Source of the DNA: [Flexibacter] sp. ATCC 35208
Lineage (GTDB): Bacteria > Bacteroidota > Bacteroidia > Chitinophagales > Chitinophagaceae
Direction of reading: 5' to 3'
DNA length: 64,000 nucleotides
Assembly (NCBI RefSeq): GCF_001975825.1
Contig: NZ_MTKN01000034.1
Location: 22,261-86,260 of the forward strand
Each line of letters begins with the position of its first letter. The stretch's first letter is position 1. A program made the translations under genes and the position numbers. Below the pieces are notes generated by a model. That model saw only the letters and a list, made by a program, of their open reading frames with translations, had not been told where the DNA came from and searched no databases. This document shows, one piece after another, positions 1 through 13,000 of this stretch.

Positions 1-12
1 TAAACTTTTATT

Positions 13-984
13 ATGTTATACCTGAACAGGAAGGCGCTGGAATACCTTGGTATTAACTGGCATGAACAGCTTTCCGTTATCCGCAACACCCTGCATATTT
101 TAAAAGAGAAGAATGTGGCGCAGCCTATCAAGCCATACCTGCGTTACCGTGATATGGCGAACCGCATAATAGCTATGCCCGCCTATGTAGGTGGTGATAT
201 TTCTATGGCAGGCATTAAATGGATTGCCAGCTTTCCGGGTAACATTGAAAAAGGTCTGATGAGAGCGCATGCGGTTACAATTCTTAATGAGGCAGATACC
301 GGTCTTCCATTATGTGTTTGTAATACAGCACTGATAAGTGGTATACGTACGGCTGCGGTATCAGGTGTATTGTTGGATGCTTACCTGCAACAGCGTTCGT
401 CACAGCAGGCGTTTCGTGTTGGAATAACCGGGTTTGGTCCCATTGGGCAGTTGCACCTTCAAATGCTGGCTGCCGTGGCTGGTGACAGACAGCTGAATAT
501 CCGCATCTTTGATCTGAAAGGAGTAGATGAGCGCAGGATTCCTGATGCCCTGCAGGGGCAGGTAACTGTTGTTGACAGCTGGGAAAAAGCTTATGAAGAT
601 GCAGACATTTTCATGACCTGTACAGTATCCAAAAAGCCATATGTAAACCTGCCACCTAAACCCGGGTCGTTGCAATTAAATGTATCATTACGCGATTATA
701 CTGCGGCTTACAGGAAGTGGGTGCAGCTGATGATAGTAGATGATTGGGAAGAGGTGTGCCGCGAGAATACAGATATTGAAAATATGCACAGGGAAGCAGG
801 ACTGGAAGAAAAGGATACAGTCACACTTACATCCGTCATCTGTGACAATCTGTTGCAACACATAATGCCGTCGGATGTAATCATGTTTAATCCTATGGGT
901 ATGGCAATATTTGATATTGCAGTAGGAAGTTATTATTATCACCTGGGGATGAAAAAACAGGCGGGGGTACTATTGGAAGATTAA
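13..984 (+). CDS. sbnB: SbnB-like dehydrogenase for 2,3-diaminopropionate synthesis
   Basis: This is an ornithine cyclodeaminase/mu-crystallin superfamily protein of 323 residues, close to the usual SbnB length of about 335. A conserved MAGIKWIASFPGN stretch lies near residues 65-77 and a Rossmann nucleotide motif GFGPIGQLH near 140-148. In the family, SbnB oxidatively splits N-(2-amino-2-carboxyethyl)-L-glutamate to L-2,3-diaminopropionate and 2-oxoglutarate using NAD. Its partner SbnA is encoded at 20575-21564, on the far side of the NRPS genes, so the Dap pathway brackets the assembly line. The gene begins 12 bases inside the window, so its operon start and upstream neighbours cannot be seen. 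The assignment to SbnB rather than a generic ornithine cyclodeaminase rests on the motif and on the SbnA partner. Confidence 0.9.
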   Translation: MLYLNRKALEYLGINWHEQLSVIRNTLHILKEKNVAQPIKPYLRYRDMANRIIAMPAYVGGDISMAGIKWIASFPGNIEKGLMRAHAVTILNEADTGLPLCVCNTALISGIRTAAVSGVLLDAYLQQRSSQQAFRVGITGFGPIGQLHLQMLAAVAGDRQLNIRIFDLKGVDERRIPDALQGQVTVVDSWEKAYEDADIFMTCTVSKKPYVNLPPKPGSLQLNVSLRDYTAAYRKWVQLMIVDDWEEVCRENTDIENMHREAGLEEKDTVTLTSVICDNLLQHIMPSDVIMFNPMGMAIFDIAVGSYYYHLGMKKQAGVLLED

Positions 985-1329
985 TGATTAAATTTTGTGG
1001 GGCTCACTAACAATATTTATGCAAACAATTAAATTATGGTTGGTAGTGTCGGATTTAAAAAAAATGTTTAATTTGAGTCTTAAGGAAGTCAAAATAACCA
1101 AATCGTGATGTAATTTATTAATACAACAGAATATCTGTTACCATTATGAGAGCAAGTTATTGTTTCATTTTTTTTGCTTAATAGTGTTACAACTGTTAGA
1201 AAACCCAATTAGTAAATTATGTTAATCCATGTGTGAGAGATACTATTAACCATTTATGTCTGCATACCCGATTGTTAGCCGGATGTAGATTCATTTTTTA
1301 ACACAATTTGTTTTTAATTATTGAGTCCT
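985..1329. other. AT-rich spacer before the TonB receptor gene
   Basis: About 340 bases of AT-rich DNA without a credible ORF on either strand. No hairpin with a T-run follows sbnB, so read-through is possible. I could not find a clean TTG-N19-TAnnTTTG promoter; an ACAATTTG string near 1303-1310 is the closest -7-like sequence. It probably carries the promoter and leader of the receptor gene. Confidence 0.4.
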
Positions 1330-3843
1330 ATGTTTTTTAAAAGCCCTCCGGCTACATTTTCACTGAGAATGAGAAACTCATATTACTGGTTTTCAAAGTT
1401 ATACAGCACACAATCAGGATTGCTTACAGTCAGGCAATTGCTGTTAATGTTATTGCTTTGTACACCATTATTTTTGAAAGCTCAATCCGGGATTTCAGGC
1501 ACTATGTCAGATAGCGTTTCAGGTAGTCCTATTTCATTTGGTACAGTACGTTTGTTGAAAGCAGCTGGCGCAGGTTTTGTCAGCGCTACCCGCACTGATT
1601 CTATTGGCCATTTTATATTACAGGATATTAAACCGGGGAATTACTACCTTGAAATTACTTACCTGGGTTACAAACCTTATCGCAGCAAGCCAATGCAGTT
1701 GCAGGATAAAAGTGAGGTGCTGGTCCTGGGAACGATTTATATGCAGGGTGATAAGAAGAACCTGAATACTGTCACGGTATTGGGCAAGCAGCAGTTTATA
1801 GAGAAAGGTAATAATAAACTCATCTTGAATGTAAGTAACAGTGTGCTGGGTGCCAGTAGTACTGCCAATGAGCTTTTGCAACAGGTACCTGGCCTGTCTG
1901 CTACGGATAATGGGCAGATGCGGCTGAATGGAAAGGCCGGTGTGACAGTAATGGTTGATGGCAAGATAAGTCCTCTGCCTGCCGGTGAGCTGGCAGCATT
2001 CCTGCAAAATATGCCAGGAGGAAGTATATCGAGAATAGAAGTCGTCTCGAACCCTACCGCAGGCTACGACGCTGCGGGACGCGGAGGTATTATAAACATC
2101 ATTACAAAAAAGAATACAAAGGCCGGTATTAATGGTTCTGCTACTGCAGGTTACAACCAGGGTATTTATCCTAATCTGACCGGCTCTTTCCTGGCCAATG
2201 CCAGAATGGGCCGTTTTAACTTCTTTGGCTCATATAGTTACAACCGGATGCGTAAGGCGGTAGACTTTAAACTTGATCGTAACGTACAGGCTGATGGTCC
2301 ACTAAACTTTCACCAGGAAATGTATTTCCGGCCGCTGTTCAATAATCATGTAGCTAAAGCCGGGCTTGATTTTGAGTTGGATCATACCAGTTCTATAGGT
2401 TTTACTTTTGACATCAATGCCTTTCGCCGTGACCGTACCATTGATGATATTACGCACATAAGTGGCCCGAGTTCCAAAACGGACTCTATTTATGAAACGA
2501 AAACGAGGAACATCAAACATCTTACTAATACAGCCTACAATTTTTATTATACAAAGCGGTTTGACAGTCTGGGGCATAAGTTAGAGATCAATTACACGTA
2601 TTCCCGTTTCAATAACCTCGATGACCGCTTTAGTTATAATTATTATAGCCGGTCTGATGGGAGTGAGTTAAAACCTTCCAATGCGCTTCGTAATAACGTA
2701 CCTTTTGTTGTAGCCAACAATGTTTTACGTGCTGATTACACGCTGCCGTTTAACACTTCAACTACACTGGAAGCGGGGGTAAAGGGCGGCTGGATAAAAC
2801 AAAAGAATGACCTCATATATGATTCTCTTAGTGGTGGTCAGTTTGTAAATATCCCGGATTTTAATACTCATTTTACCTACGATGAAAGTATTCTGGCCGC
2901 ATATGGGAATCTTTCAAAGCGTTTGGGCAAATATGATTTGTCTGCCGGTGTACGCCTGGAAAGGACTTCATCCAGTGCTGACTTTGTGACGTCTAAACTG
3001 AAAGTAGCGTATAATTACCTGGATTATTTTCCCGGTCTGAGCGCTGCCCGCAAGTTCGGTGAGCATAGTCTGAAGTTAGCTATGAATAAACGGATAGGCA
3101 GGCCTTCCTACCAGGACCTGGATCCCACACTCATTTATTTCAACCAGTATTATTACCTGCAGGGAAACCCTTCCCTTACACCTGAATATACGCACACCTA
3201 TTCTTTTTCCGATATCTGGAAAGGAGATTATGCTATTACTCTGAGTTATGCGAGAACTACCAATCCACTCGTCAGCATTCAGGAAATAGAAGAGGGAACC
3301 AATGTCAATATACTCTCAGTAACCAATCTGGACGTGCTGAATAACCTGTCGTTATCAGTGGATATCCCGGTGACTATTACCAAATGGTGGAGTTCCTATA
3401 ATAACGCATACTGTTATATCGATCAGACAAAAGCGGATAACTATCTGGGGGTACCTTATGATCGTCATCTTTCAGGTTATGGTTTCAGTACCAGTCATAC
3501 TTTTACAGCACCTGCCAACTTAAAGTTTGAAATGCAGTTTAAATATGATTCGCCCCAATTGTTTGGTTTTAATAAAATGGATGCCATCTATAATCTTACG
3601 GTAGGGGCCCAGAAAGGCATACTCAAAAAAAAGGCGAATATTAAGTTAAGCGTATATGACCTGTTAAACTCAATGAAGTTTGTTTACCGGTATGATTATG
3701 CTAATGTTAAAGCCACTGAAGCACGTTATGTTGATTATCGCCAGTTGCGTGTTTCATTCACATATAATTTTGGAAGTAAACCAGCAAGGAACCGGAAGAG
3801 TAGCGAAATGGATAACGGGAATGAACGTTTGAAAATTCAATAG
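1330..3843 (+). CDS. TonB-dependent-receptor-type outer-membrane beta-barrel protein
   Basis: An outer-membrane protein of about 837 residues. A hydrophobic signal segment (LLLMLLLCTPLFLKAQ) is followed by a carboxypeptidase-regulatory-like Ig fold (SGISGTMSDSVSGSPI to the YLGYKPY motif), a plug domain (NTVTVLGK, then ELLQQVPGL, VMVDGK and GRGGIINIITKK), and a barrel resembling the outer-membrane beta-barrel family PF14905. Such proteins import or bind ligands at the outer membrane, with TonB energy for true receptors. ATG 1330 is used, but TTG 1321, ATG 1369 and ATG 1447 are all in frame; 1369 or 1447 would give a more conventional signal peptide. It sits between sbnB and the first NRPS gene on the same strand, which suggests a role in export, re-uptake or self-protection for the peptide. 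That role is inference from position only. Confidence 0.85.
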   Translation: MFFKSPPATFSLRMRNSYYWFSKLYSTQSGLLTVRQLLLMLLLCTPLFLKAQSGISGTMSDSVSGSPISFGTVRLLKAAGAGFVSATRTDSIGHFILQDIKPGNYYLEITYLGYKPYRSKPMQLQDKSEVLVLGTIYMQGDKKNLNTVTVLGKQQFIEKGNNKLILNVSNSVLGASSTANELLQQVPGLSATDNGQMRLNGKAGVTVMVDGKISPLPAGELAAFLQNMPGGSISRIEVVSNPTAGYDAAGRGGIINIITKKNTKAGINGSATAGYNQGIYPNLTGSFLANARMGRFNFFGSYSYNRMRKAVDFKLDRNVQADGPLNFHQEMYFRPLFNNHVAKAGLDFELDHTSSIGFTFDINAFRRDRTIDDITHISGPSSKTDSIYETKTRNIKHLTNTAYNFYYTKRFDSLGHKLEINYTYSRFNNLDDRFSYNYYSRSDGSELKPSNALRNNVPFVVANNVLRADYTLPFNTSTTLEAGVKGGWIKQKNDLIYDSLSGGQFVNIPDFNTHFTYDESILAAYGNLSKRLGKYDLSAGVRLERTSSSADFVTSKLKVAYNYLDYFPGLSAARKFGEHSLKLAMNKRIGRPSYQDLDPTLIYFNQYYYLQGNPSLTPEYTHTYSFSDIWKGDYAITLSYARTTNPLVSIQEIEEGTNVNILSVTNLDVLNNLSLSVDIPVTITKWWSSYNNAYCYIDQTKADNYLGVPYDRHLSGYGFSTSHTFTAPANLKFEMQFKYDSPQLFGFNKMDAIYNLTVGAQKGILKKKANIKLSVYDLLNSMKFVYRYDYANVKATEARYVDYRQLRVSFTYNFGSKPARNRKSSEMDNGNERLKIQ

Positions 3844-3917
3844 GAGAAAGCAAGCACAAGGAATTATTTACACCATAATAAAGCAGTTATGTAACCTGTA
3901 ATCTTAAATTATACCCA

Positions 3918-3944
3918 AAACAGGTATTATATCTATACCTGGTT
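3918..3944. promoter_or_regulatory. Imperfect inverted repeat upstream of the NRPS gene (operator candidate)
   Basis: Ten-base arms AAACAGGTAT and ATACCTGGTT are separated by a 7-base AT spacer; 9 of 10 positions pair. No T-run follows, so it does not look like an intrinsic terminator for the receptor gene. It lies about 150 bases before the NRPS start, a reasonable place for a dimeric regulator to bind. The regulator is unknown; the small HTH protein at 25269-25571 is one candidate. Confidence 0.35.
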
Positions 3945-4093
3945 ACCCATTTAATTCCTACAGGAAGTACAATTTTATGTATCCGGAGGCTAAAGCACTC
4001 TGTAAGGTAATTTTTTCCCTGACAGTACATGTCCATCATATGTAAAATGACGGAGCAGGTGATGTCATGCCATGATTATGCAAAAAAATTCTG

Positions 4094-7000
4094 ATGAAGA
4101 AGGAAAATTTTATAAAGACACTGGCAGGAGTTACTGCTAAAGATTTGGTGAAACTGCCCCGCACCAATGAAAAAGTACCTGTTGCCAACACGACTTATTT
4201 AGCACCCGGGAATGCAGTGGAAGAGGATTTGCTGGTGATCTGGAATAACCTGCTGAACCAGGATGGGTTGGGTATACACCACGATTTTTTCCGTTCGGGG
4301 GGTAATAGTATTAAAGCTACACAGCTGGTATCACGTATAACTAAACATTTTCAGGTAGATATCAGGCTCACTGATATTTTCAGGAACACCACTATAGAAA
4401 AACAGGCCCTTTTGATTCAGCTGCAGGAAAAAGTGATGCAGCAAACGATACGTCGCCTGCCACAGCAGGAGGACTATGCTGTATCACATGCACAACGAAG
4501 GTTATGGTTTATCAACCAGTTTTCGGAAGGGGTTGCTACCTATCATATACCGGTGGCTGGTACTATAAAAGGAAACCTGGATAAAACCGCATTTTATAAG
4601 GCTTTTGAATTGTTGCTGGCAAGACATGAGAGCCTACGCACTGTGTTCAGTGAGATAGATGGAGAACCCCGGCAGCGTATACTGCATCCTCCGCGGATTA
4701 GTGATTTTTTGCAGGAATATGATGCGACATGTGGTCATATTAACGGTCAGACAACTGAACAGCTGTTAGCCGCCTTTATAGCTGCTCCATTTGACCTGGA
4801 AAGCAGTTTGCCTGTCAGGGTGGCCCTGATCACTATCGCTGCTGATGAACATGTGTTTGCATGTGTTATGCATCATATTGTGAGTGATGGCAGCTCTATG
4901 GAAATACTGATGAAGGAGCTGGCGGCGGTTTACAATGCATTGTGCCAGGGAAAGGAAAATCCTTTATCACCACTGGAGGTGCACTACCGGGATTTTGCGG
5001 CCTGGCAGCAGGAACTGTTATCTGGCCAGGACAGCAATGTACACCATCAATACTGGTTGCAACAGTTCAGTGGCGAAGTACCTGTATTGGAGTTACCTAC
5101 TGATTTTTCAAGACCTGTTGTAAAATCCTATAAGGGTAATGTGTACACACTGCAGGTTGACAGTAGTGTGCATAAGACGTTAATTGATACCGCCAATCGT
5201 TCAGGAGCCAGTTTGTTCATGGTATTGCAGGCTACGTTGTATGCCTTGTTCTACCGTTATACGGGCCAGGAGGATATCGTGCTTGGTACTGTTACTGCCG
5301 GGCGGGATTACAGTGACCTTGAAGAGCAGGTAGGGCTCTATGCCAATACGCTTGCTTTGCGTACACGTTTTTCAGGAGAAGATAATTTTGACATGCTGCT
5401 CGCAGCTGTAAAGAATACTACGCTACAGTCTTTTGAGCACCAGCAGTACCCGTTTGATCAATTGGTCGGAGAGCTGAAGCTGGCAAGAAATTTAAGCCGT
5501 TCAGCATTGTTTGATGTGATGATCGTACTGCATAACAACCGTACTGCGCTGGCCAGCGACTTCTCCTTTAATGGGGCTGTGCTTGAAAGTTATGCGTTGC
5601 CTGCTACTTCCAGTAAGTTTGATCTTACCTTCAATTTCCGTGAGTTGAATGGTATACTGATGCTAAGCATTGAATATGATACTGCGCTATTCACCCCCGG
5701 ATATATCCACCGGATGGCAGACCATTGGCAAACCCTGATCAAAAGCGTGGAGATGGGTGTCGGGGAGCCGCTGTCCAGGCTTGATTATATGACGGAACAG
5801 GAGCGGAACCTGTTATTATATACCTTGAATGACACGATGGTTCCACCAGTTCCTCAGACCACGGTACATGCATTGATTGAAGCGCAGGTAATTCGCACCC
5901 CAACAGCCATTGCACTCATCACGGGGGATGGCGTGTTTAACTACCATGAGCTGAATATAGCAGCGAACCGCTTCGCTCATTATTTGCATAAGAGCGTGGG
6001 CTTGCAGCCCAACGATCGTATTGGAATACTGGTAGATCGCTCTGCGCACATGCTGATTGCTATGCTGGCGGTAATGAAGGCTGGCGCGGCATATGTGCCG
6101 CTGGATGCTGGTTACCCGGTGGACCGGGTTGCCTACATTGCAGAGAATAGCCGTATTACCAGTCTGTTGACGGAAAGAAACAAGCAGGAATTGTATGAGC
6201 AGCTGCCTGTTAAGTCGATTTGTTTAGAAGATATCTGGCAGGAGCTGGAACAATATCCTATTAATAATTTAGAACAGCAGCAGTCCAGAGAAGACAGTAT
6301 GTATGTACTGTATACCTCCGGTTCGACCGGGTTGCCTAAAGGCGTGGACATTCCACACCGTGCTGCGCTGAACCTCTTAACAAGTATGCAAAAGGAGCCT
6401 GGTATTGATGCCAGCGATGTACTGCTGGCCGTTACTACCTGTGCATTTGATATTTCGGTACTGGAGCTTTTCCTGCCATTAATCAGTGGTGCTGCAGTGA
6501 GACTGGCGTCTGCCTCAGAAAGCAAAGATCCTGCACTGCTCAACGCTATACTGGATACAGGTACATGTACTATTATGCAGGCTACTCCCAGCACCTGGCG
6601 TATGCTGATAGAACAGGGCTGGCAGGGCACAACCGGATTAAAAATCCTGTGCGGGGGAGAAAGGTTATCACCTGAGCTGGCGCAGAGCCTGTTACAACGG
6701 TGCGGATCATTGTATAACGTATATGGGCCCACTGAGACTACAGTCTGGTCGGCTGTTAATGAAATAACTACGGCAGGAGTCCGCATTACCATTGGTAAAC
6801 CTATTGCCAATACACAGTTGTATGTGCTGGACCAGCATCGTGCGCCAGCGGCCACCCTGGTAGCCGGTGAGCTATATATAGGGGGCACAGGTTTGGCAAA
6901 AGGTTATTTATTCCGCACTGAGCTTACAACAGAACGTTTTGTAGATAATCCATTTATAACCGGTACCAGGATGTACCGTACAGGTGATATTGCCCGCTGG

Positions 7001-10000
7001 CTGCCAGAAGGCCAAATAGAGATCATGGGCCGTGTGGACGAGCAGGTGAAGGTGCGTGGTTTCCGTATTGAGCCGGCTGAAATTGAAACGGCGATATTAA
7101 AATATACCAGTGCCGGCGAAGCTGTGGTAGTAGCAGATACTACTACGGGCGAGCCGGTTTTAGTGGCATATGTGGCAGGCAGCATTACTGAAGATATATC
7201 AGATATGCGAAATAACCTGCGCAAAGTATTGCCTGAATATATGTTGCCAGCCTATATAGTTCCGCTGCCGGAACTGCCACTTACGCCTAATGGGAAGGTG
7301 AATAAAAAGGCATTGCCTGGTGTGAAGGAGATGCAGACACAATTACAAACAACATATACTGCACCCCGTAATCCCCAGGAACAATCAATGGTAAATATAT
7401 GGTCTGAAATACTGGGTCTTTCACGTATTGGTGTAGATGATAATTTCTTTCAACTGGGTGGACATTCATTGAAGGCTACCCAGGTAGTGTCGCGTGTGCA
7501 CCAGCAGATGGGCATACGTCTGCACCTACAGGATATCTTTATACATCCCACTATCTCCGGCCTGTGTAGCATTTTACAAGAGCGGAATAGTATGACTGCA
7601 TGGGCTATTGAACCTGCCATTCCGCAGGATAGTTACCCCCTTTCAGATGCGCAGCGCCGTTTATGGATACTTCAACAGTGGGAACAAACAGCCAGCGCTT
7701 ATCATATGTCCAATGCCTTTTACCTGGAGGGACAGCTGAATATTGATGCATTGCGTTTAGCTTTTAAGACATTGATAGTGCGTCATGAAAGTCTGCGAAC
7801 AAGATTCGAAGTATTGAACGGTGAGCCCAGGCAGGTGATTGTAGGCCCGGGAGATATCACCTTTGAACTGGAATACGAGGATCTGCGCAACAGCGTGGTA
7901 TCATCCCAGGATATTCAGGCCAGGGTAACTGCAAATGCCCACGAACTATTCAATCTGCAGCAGGGGGCACTAATCCGTGCCCTGTTGCTGCAGACAAAAG
8001 ATACCGGTTATGTTTTTGCGCTTACCATGCACCATATTATCAGCGATGGATGGTCTATGGGTGTTATGGTACGGGAAGTATTGGCTATGTATGAAGCATT
8101 CCGTACCGGTATGTCATTACCTTTTCCTCCACTGGATATTCATTATAAGGATTATACCATGTGGCAGCAGCATCGCCTGCAGGAAGAGGAGATACAGGAA
8201 ACCCGTAACTACTGGCTGCAACGTTTCGGGGATGATATTCCTGTGCTGGAGTTACCGCTGAATCATGAGCGTCCTGCTGTTAAAAGCTACCGTGGAGAAG
8301 CTGTGAAATTTGTAATAGAAGAATCGCTGGTTAAAGCATTGGAGGATGTGGCACAGCAGCAGGAAGCCACCTTGTTTATGGCTTTGCTGGCAGCTACCAA
8401 TGCCTTGCTGTACCGCTATACCGGTCAGGAAGATATTGTGATTGGCTCGCCGGTAGCCGGCAGAGCGCATGCCTCCCTGGAAAGCCAGATTGGTTTTTAT
8501 GTAAATACGCTTGCATTGCGCACGCGTTTCAGTGGCAACAGCACTTTTTATGACCTACTGCATAATTCCCGGACCACCTCGCTGGAAGCCTATGAGCATC
8601 AGTTATACCCATTTGATCAGTTGGTGGATGAGCTGAACCTGGAGCGTGTCATGAACCGCAATCCTTTATTTGATGTGATGGTGGTATTACAGAATACCAA
8701 TCTTGACAATCGTCCACTACCTGCTTTACAGGAGTTGGAGATCAGCAGTTATACGATGGAGCACCGTGTAAGCAAATTCGATTGGTGGCTGAGTTTTAGT
8801 CGTCGTGAGAATGGACTCTCTGCCATGCTGGAATATGATAGCGCACTGTTTACCAGGGAGAGTATGCTACTGGTTACCGAACACTTCAGGAACCTGCTGG
8901 CATTGTTAGTAAAACATCCCGGGAAGGCTGTCAGCAGTCATGCTTATCTCACACCAACTGAAATAACCAACCTGCTGCAGGTATTCAACAATACAGTGTA
9001 TCCTTTTATGGTACAGGAAACGCTGGTATCGCTGTTTGAAAAAACAGTCACTCATCACTCCGGTAACATTGCCCTCGTGGCCGGCAACACTACTTACACC
9101 TACAATTCGCTGAATGAAACTGCCAACCGACTGGCACATTACCTGCGTGATGGTCTGCATGTGCAGCCGGATGAGCCGATAGGTTTACTTCTCGATCGTT
9201 CTCCTGCTATGGTAATTGGCATGCTGGGTATTTTAAAAGCAGGCGGCGCTTATGTGCCTATTGATCCTGAATATCCGGAAAACCGGATCCGCTATATTGT
9301 GGAAGATAGTGGGTTGCGTATTCTCATTACGCATCCTCAGCAGCGCATTGTCAGTGAATTGCCCTGCGAAAAGATATTGCTTACAGACGATCTGCAGGTG
9401 CTTGCATCCTGGCCGGGTCATAACCCCGAACCAGTTATTACGCCGCACAACCTGGCTTACATTATTTATACATCTGGTTCTACCGGACAGCCCAAAGGGT
9501 GTGAACTCGAGCATCGTAGTATTGTGAACAGGATACAGTGGATGCAGGAACACTACCGTTTTACTGCGGATGACCGTATACTTCAGAAAACAGCTTATGT
9601 ATTCGATGTTTCGGTTTGGGAATTTTTCATGACGCTTTGTTTTGGGGCCAGATTGGTGCTGTGCAGCCGCGATATGGTTTATTCGCCGCAGGCGCTGATA
9701 AATATAATCAACCGTGAAGGTATTACCACCCTTCATTTTGTACCTAGTATGTTTAATACTTTCCTATCCGTACTGGCACAGGAGAGTAACTGTAACATGG
9801 CTTCGCTGCGTCATATATTTACGAGCGGGGAGGCATTGCAGCTGGAAAGTGTTCAGCAGCATCACCGACTGTTACCGGCAGTGAAACTTCATAACTTGTA
9901 TGGGCCTACGGAAGCAGCCGTGGATGTTACGTATTTTGAAACTGATTCAGGGACAGAGAAAGTATTGATAGGTCAACCCATTTGGAATACTGGCGTGTAT

Positions 10001-13000
10001 ATATTGGACAGGCATGGAAACCTGGTTCCGCCAGGTATATATGGGGAAATTCACCTGGGCGGTATTGGGCTTGCCCGTGGTTACCGTAATAAGGGTGCCC
10101 TCACAACAGAAAAATTTATACCCCATCCATTTGCGGAGGGAGAGCGCTTATACAAGACTGGTGACGTAGGCCGCTTTTTACCAAATGGTTTAATTGAATA
10201 TGCCGGCCGGAACGACGACCAGGTAAAGATCCGCGGGTACCGAATAGAACTGGGTGAGGTGGCAGCTGCTATTCTTAAACACCCGGCTATTGACCAGGCT
10301 GTGGCATTGACAATTGGTAGCTCGCAGGAAGAAAAAAGCCTGGCAGCCTACCTGGTATGTAGCTCTGATGCCCTGCATGTATTGGAGGATACAGAAAACA
10401 TGCATGCAGAAAGGGTTGCTGAATGGCAATCAATATTTGAACATACTTACCGTGAGGAGGAAGATAAAAGTATAGACCCACTGTTTAACATTAAAGGCTG
10501 GAATAGCAGTTACACAGGATTGCCTATTCCGGCAGAAGAAATGTTGGTGTGGGTAAATGATATTGTAAACACTGTATTACATTACCAGCCTGGAAATGTA
10601 CTTGAAATAGGTTGTGGTACGGGCTTGCTGTTATTCCGGATAGCACCGTATACACAGCGGTATGTGGGTACGGAAATTTCTGCTGTAGCCATAGAGTATC
10701 TGACGGAATGTATTCGTACCATTCCCGGAAGTTGGGATCATGTAACCTTGCTGCAGCGGCCTGCGCACCTGTTAAGTCACCTGGAGACGGCAAGTTTTGA
10801 TACGGTCCTCATTAACTCTGTTATCCAGTATTTTCCTAATGCCAGCTATCTTACAGATACCATAGCTACTGCTATCCGTTTATTGCGTCCCGGAGGTCAG
10901 CTGATAATAGGTGATGTGCGCAGCCTGCCGCTGGCGACCCAATTCCATGGTAGTGTGGCTTACAGCAAAGCCGCAGCTTCGACCACGGTAACCGCACTTC
11001 AACAGCAGATACTTACAGTACTTGATCATGAGAAGGAATTGCTGGTAGATCCTGCTTATTTTATTTCCCTGCAGGAGCAGTTGCCAGGTATTGGTTGGGT
11101 TGAAATAGTGCCTAAAAAAGGAGATTACGAAAATGAATTGAGCCGTTTCCGGTATCAGGTTATAATACATGTTTCGCAAATGCCTGCAGCAATTCCTGCA
11201 TTCACCTGGCTGAACGATGTAACGCTGACTGATTTAAAGTTACATCTTGACACTGCTCAGCCCCGTCAACTCGGCATTGCTGCAGTACATAACAGCCGTT
11301 TACAGGAGAGTAACCTGCTGATGAAGGAGCTGGCGGCTGCGCATGCAACAGATGCTATTTCCACACTTCATGAGAGGATGGCGCAAACTGTTGTACCGTT
11401 AATGGATGAAAGGGCTGTGTTGGAGCTGGCTGCTGCTGCTAATTATAATGTTTATCTGGGTTGGGGCAGGCAGCAAGATGGCGGATGCTATGATATTATT
11501 CTTACCGCTGATTCTAATAAAGGAGCCATCTTACCTTCCATGTTATATTACGAGCTACTACGGCAGGATTTAAAAGCAGCCCGGGGAGGAGCATATACAA
11601 ACAACCCGATTTCCCAACAACTGAAAGATAAACTTGTACCGGCCCTAAGAAGTTTCCTTAAGATGAAGGTGCCGGAATACATGATACCAACATATTTTAC
11701 CTTGCTGGATAAATTTCCGTTAACCATTAATGGAAAACTTGATCGCAAAGCACTGCCATCGCCTGTAGCCGCACGTGCAGTTGCGGGTGCAGTTTATGTA
11801 GCACCCCGCACTGAGCTGGAAGTACAGCTGGCGGTTATCTGGAAGGAGGTGTTAAAGCTGGATACGGTGGGTATTTACGATAACTTCTTTGACCTGGGTG
11901 GTCATTCTTTGAAAGCGACACAGGTAGTGTCCCGAATGCATCAGCAATCAGGTATAAGACTTGACCTGCGCACCCTGTTTAGTTTCCCGACTATTGCCGG
12001 ACTGGCAGTAGCGTTGGAAGGACACACAAAAGAGGTGTTTGAAACCATACCGGTAGCCACCGCACAATCTTCCTACCCACTGTCAAACGCACAGCGCAGG
12101 CTTTGGATGCTGAATGAATGGGAAGAAGCTGCGCTGGCCTATAATATGAGCAGTGCATATGCGCTGGAAGGGCCACTGGATTTAGCGGCTTTGCAACAGG
12201 CGTTTACCTGGCTGGTGAAACGGCATGAAAGTATGCGCACACGTTTTGTAAAAGTAGCCGCTATGCCACGGCAGGTAATCATCCCCGTAGCTGATGCAGG
12301 TGTCCAGTTAAAGTATGTTACAGCGGAAGTACAGGATGTGAAAGCAATGGTTCGTGCACATGCTTCACAACGTTTTGACCTGGAACAAGGGCCGCTCATC
12401 AGTATTTTACTGATACATGTGACTGATACACAGCATGTGTTGGCGCTTAACATGCATCATATTGTCAGCGATGGATGGTCAATGGATGTGTTAATGAAAG
12501 AGTTGATCACGCATTACGTAACAGGTCAACCACTGCCATCCCTGCGTATCCAATATAAGGACTATACCTTGTGGCAGAATAGCCATCTGACCGGCGCCAG
12601 CAATCAGTATCACAGAACTTACTGGTTACAGCGTTTCAATACGGCAGTACCGGTTCTGGAATTATCACTTGATTTTACCAGGCCACCGGTTAAAACCTAT
12701 CATGGAAATAACATGCGGTTTAACCTGGATGCCGCCACTACAAATGCCTTGCGACAGTTGGCAAATGCTTCCGGCGCCAGCACTTTCATGGCATTATTGG
12801 CAGTGGTAAATACACTGTTGTACCGTTATACCGGACAGGAGGATATTGTGATTGGTTCACCGATTGCAGGACGTCATCATCCAGACCTTGAAGATCAGGT
12901 AGGCTTTTATGTAAATACGCTGGCACTGCGTACCACGTTTAGTGGCAGCGCCACCTTCACCGAATTGCTGGATAGAGTCAGAAAGGATACATTGGATGCT

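Noticed and set aside
6133..6888. Open frame of 251 codons on the minus strand inside A1 of the NRPS gene
   Set aside because: It lies fully inside a well-supported adenylation domain and shows no family motif or signal; it is a shadow of the codon pattern.
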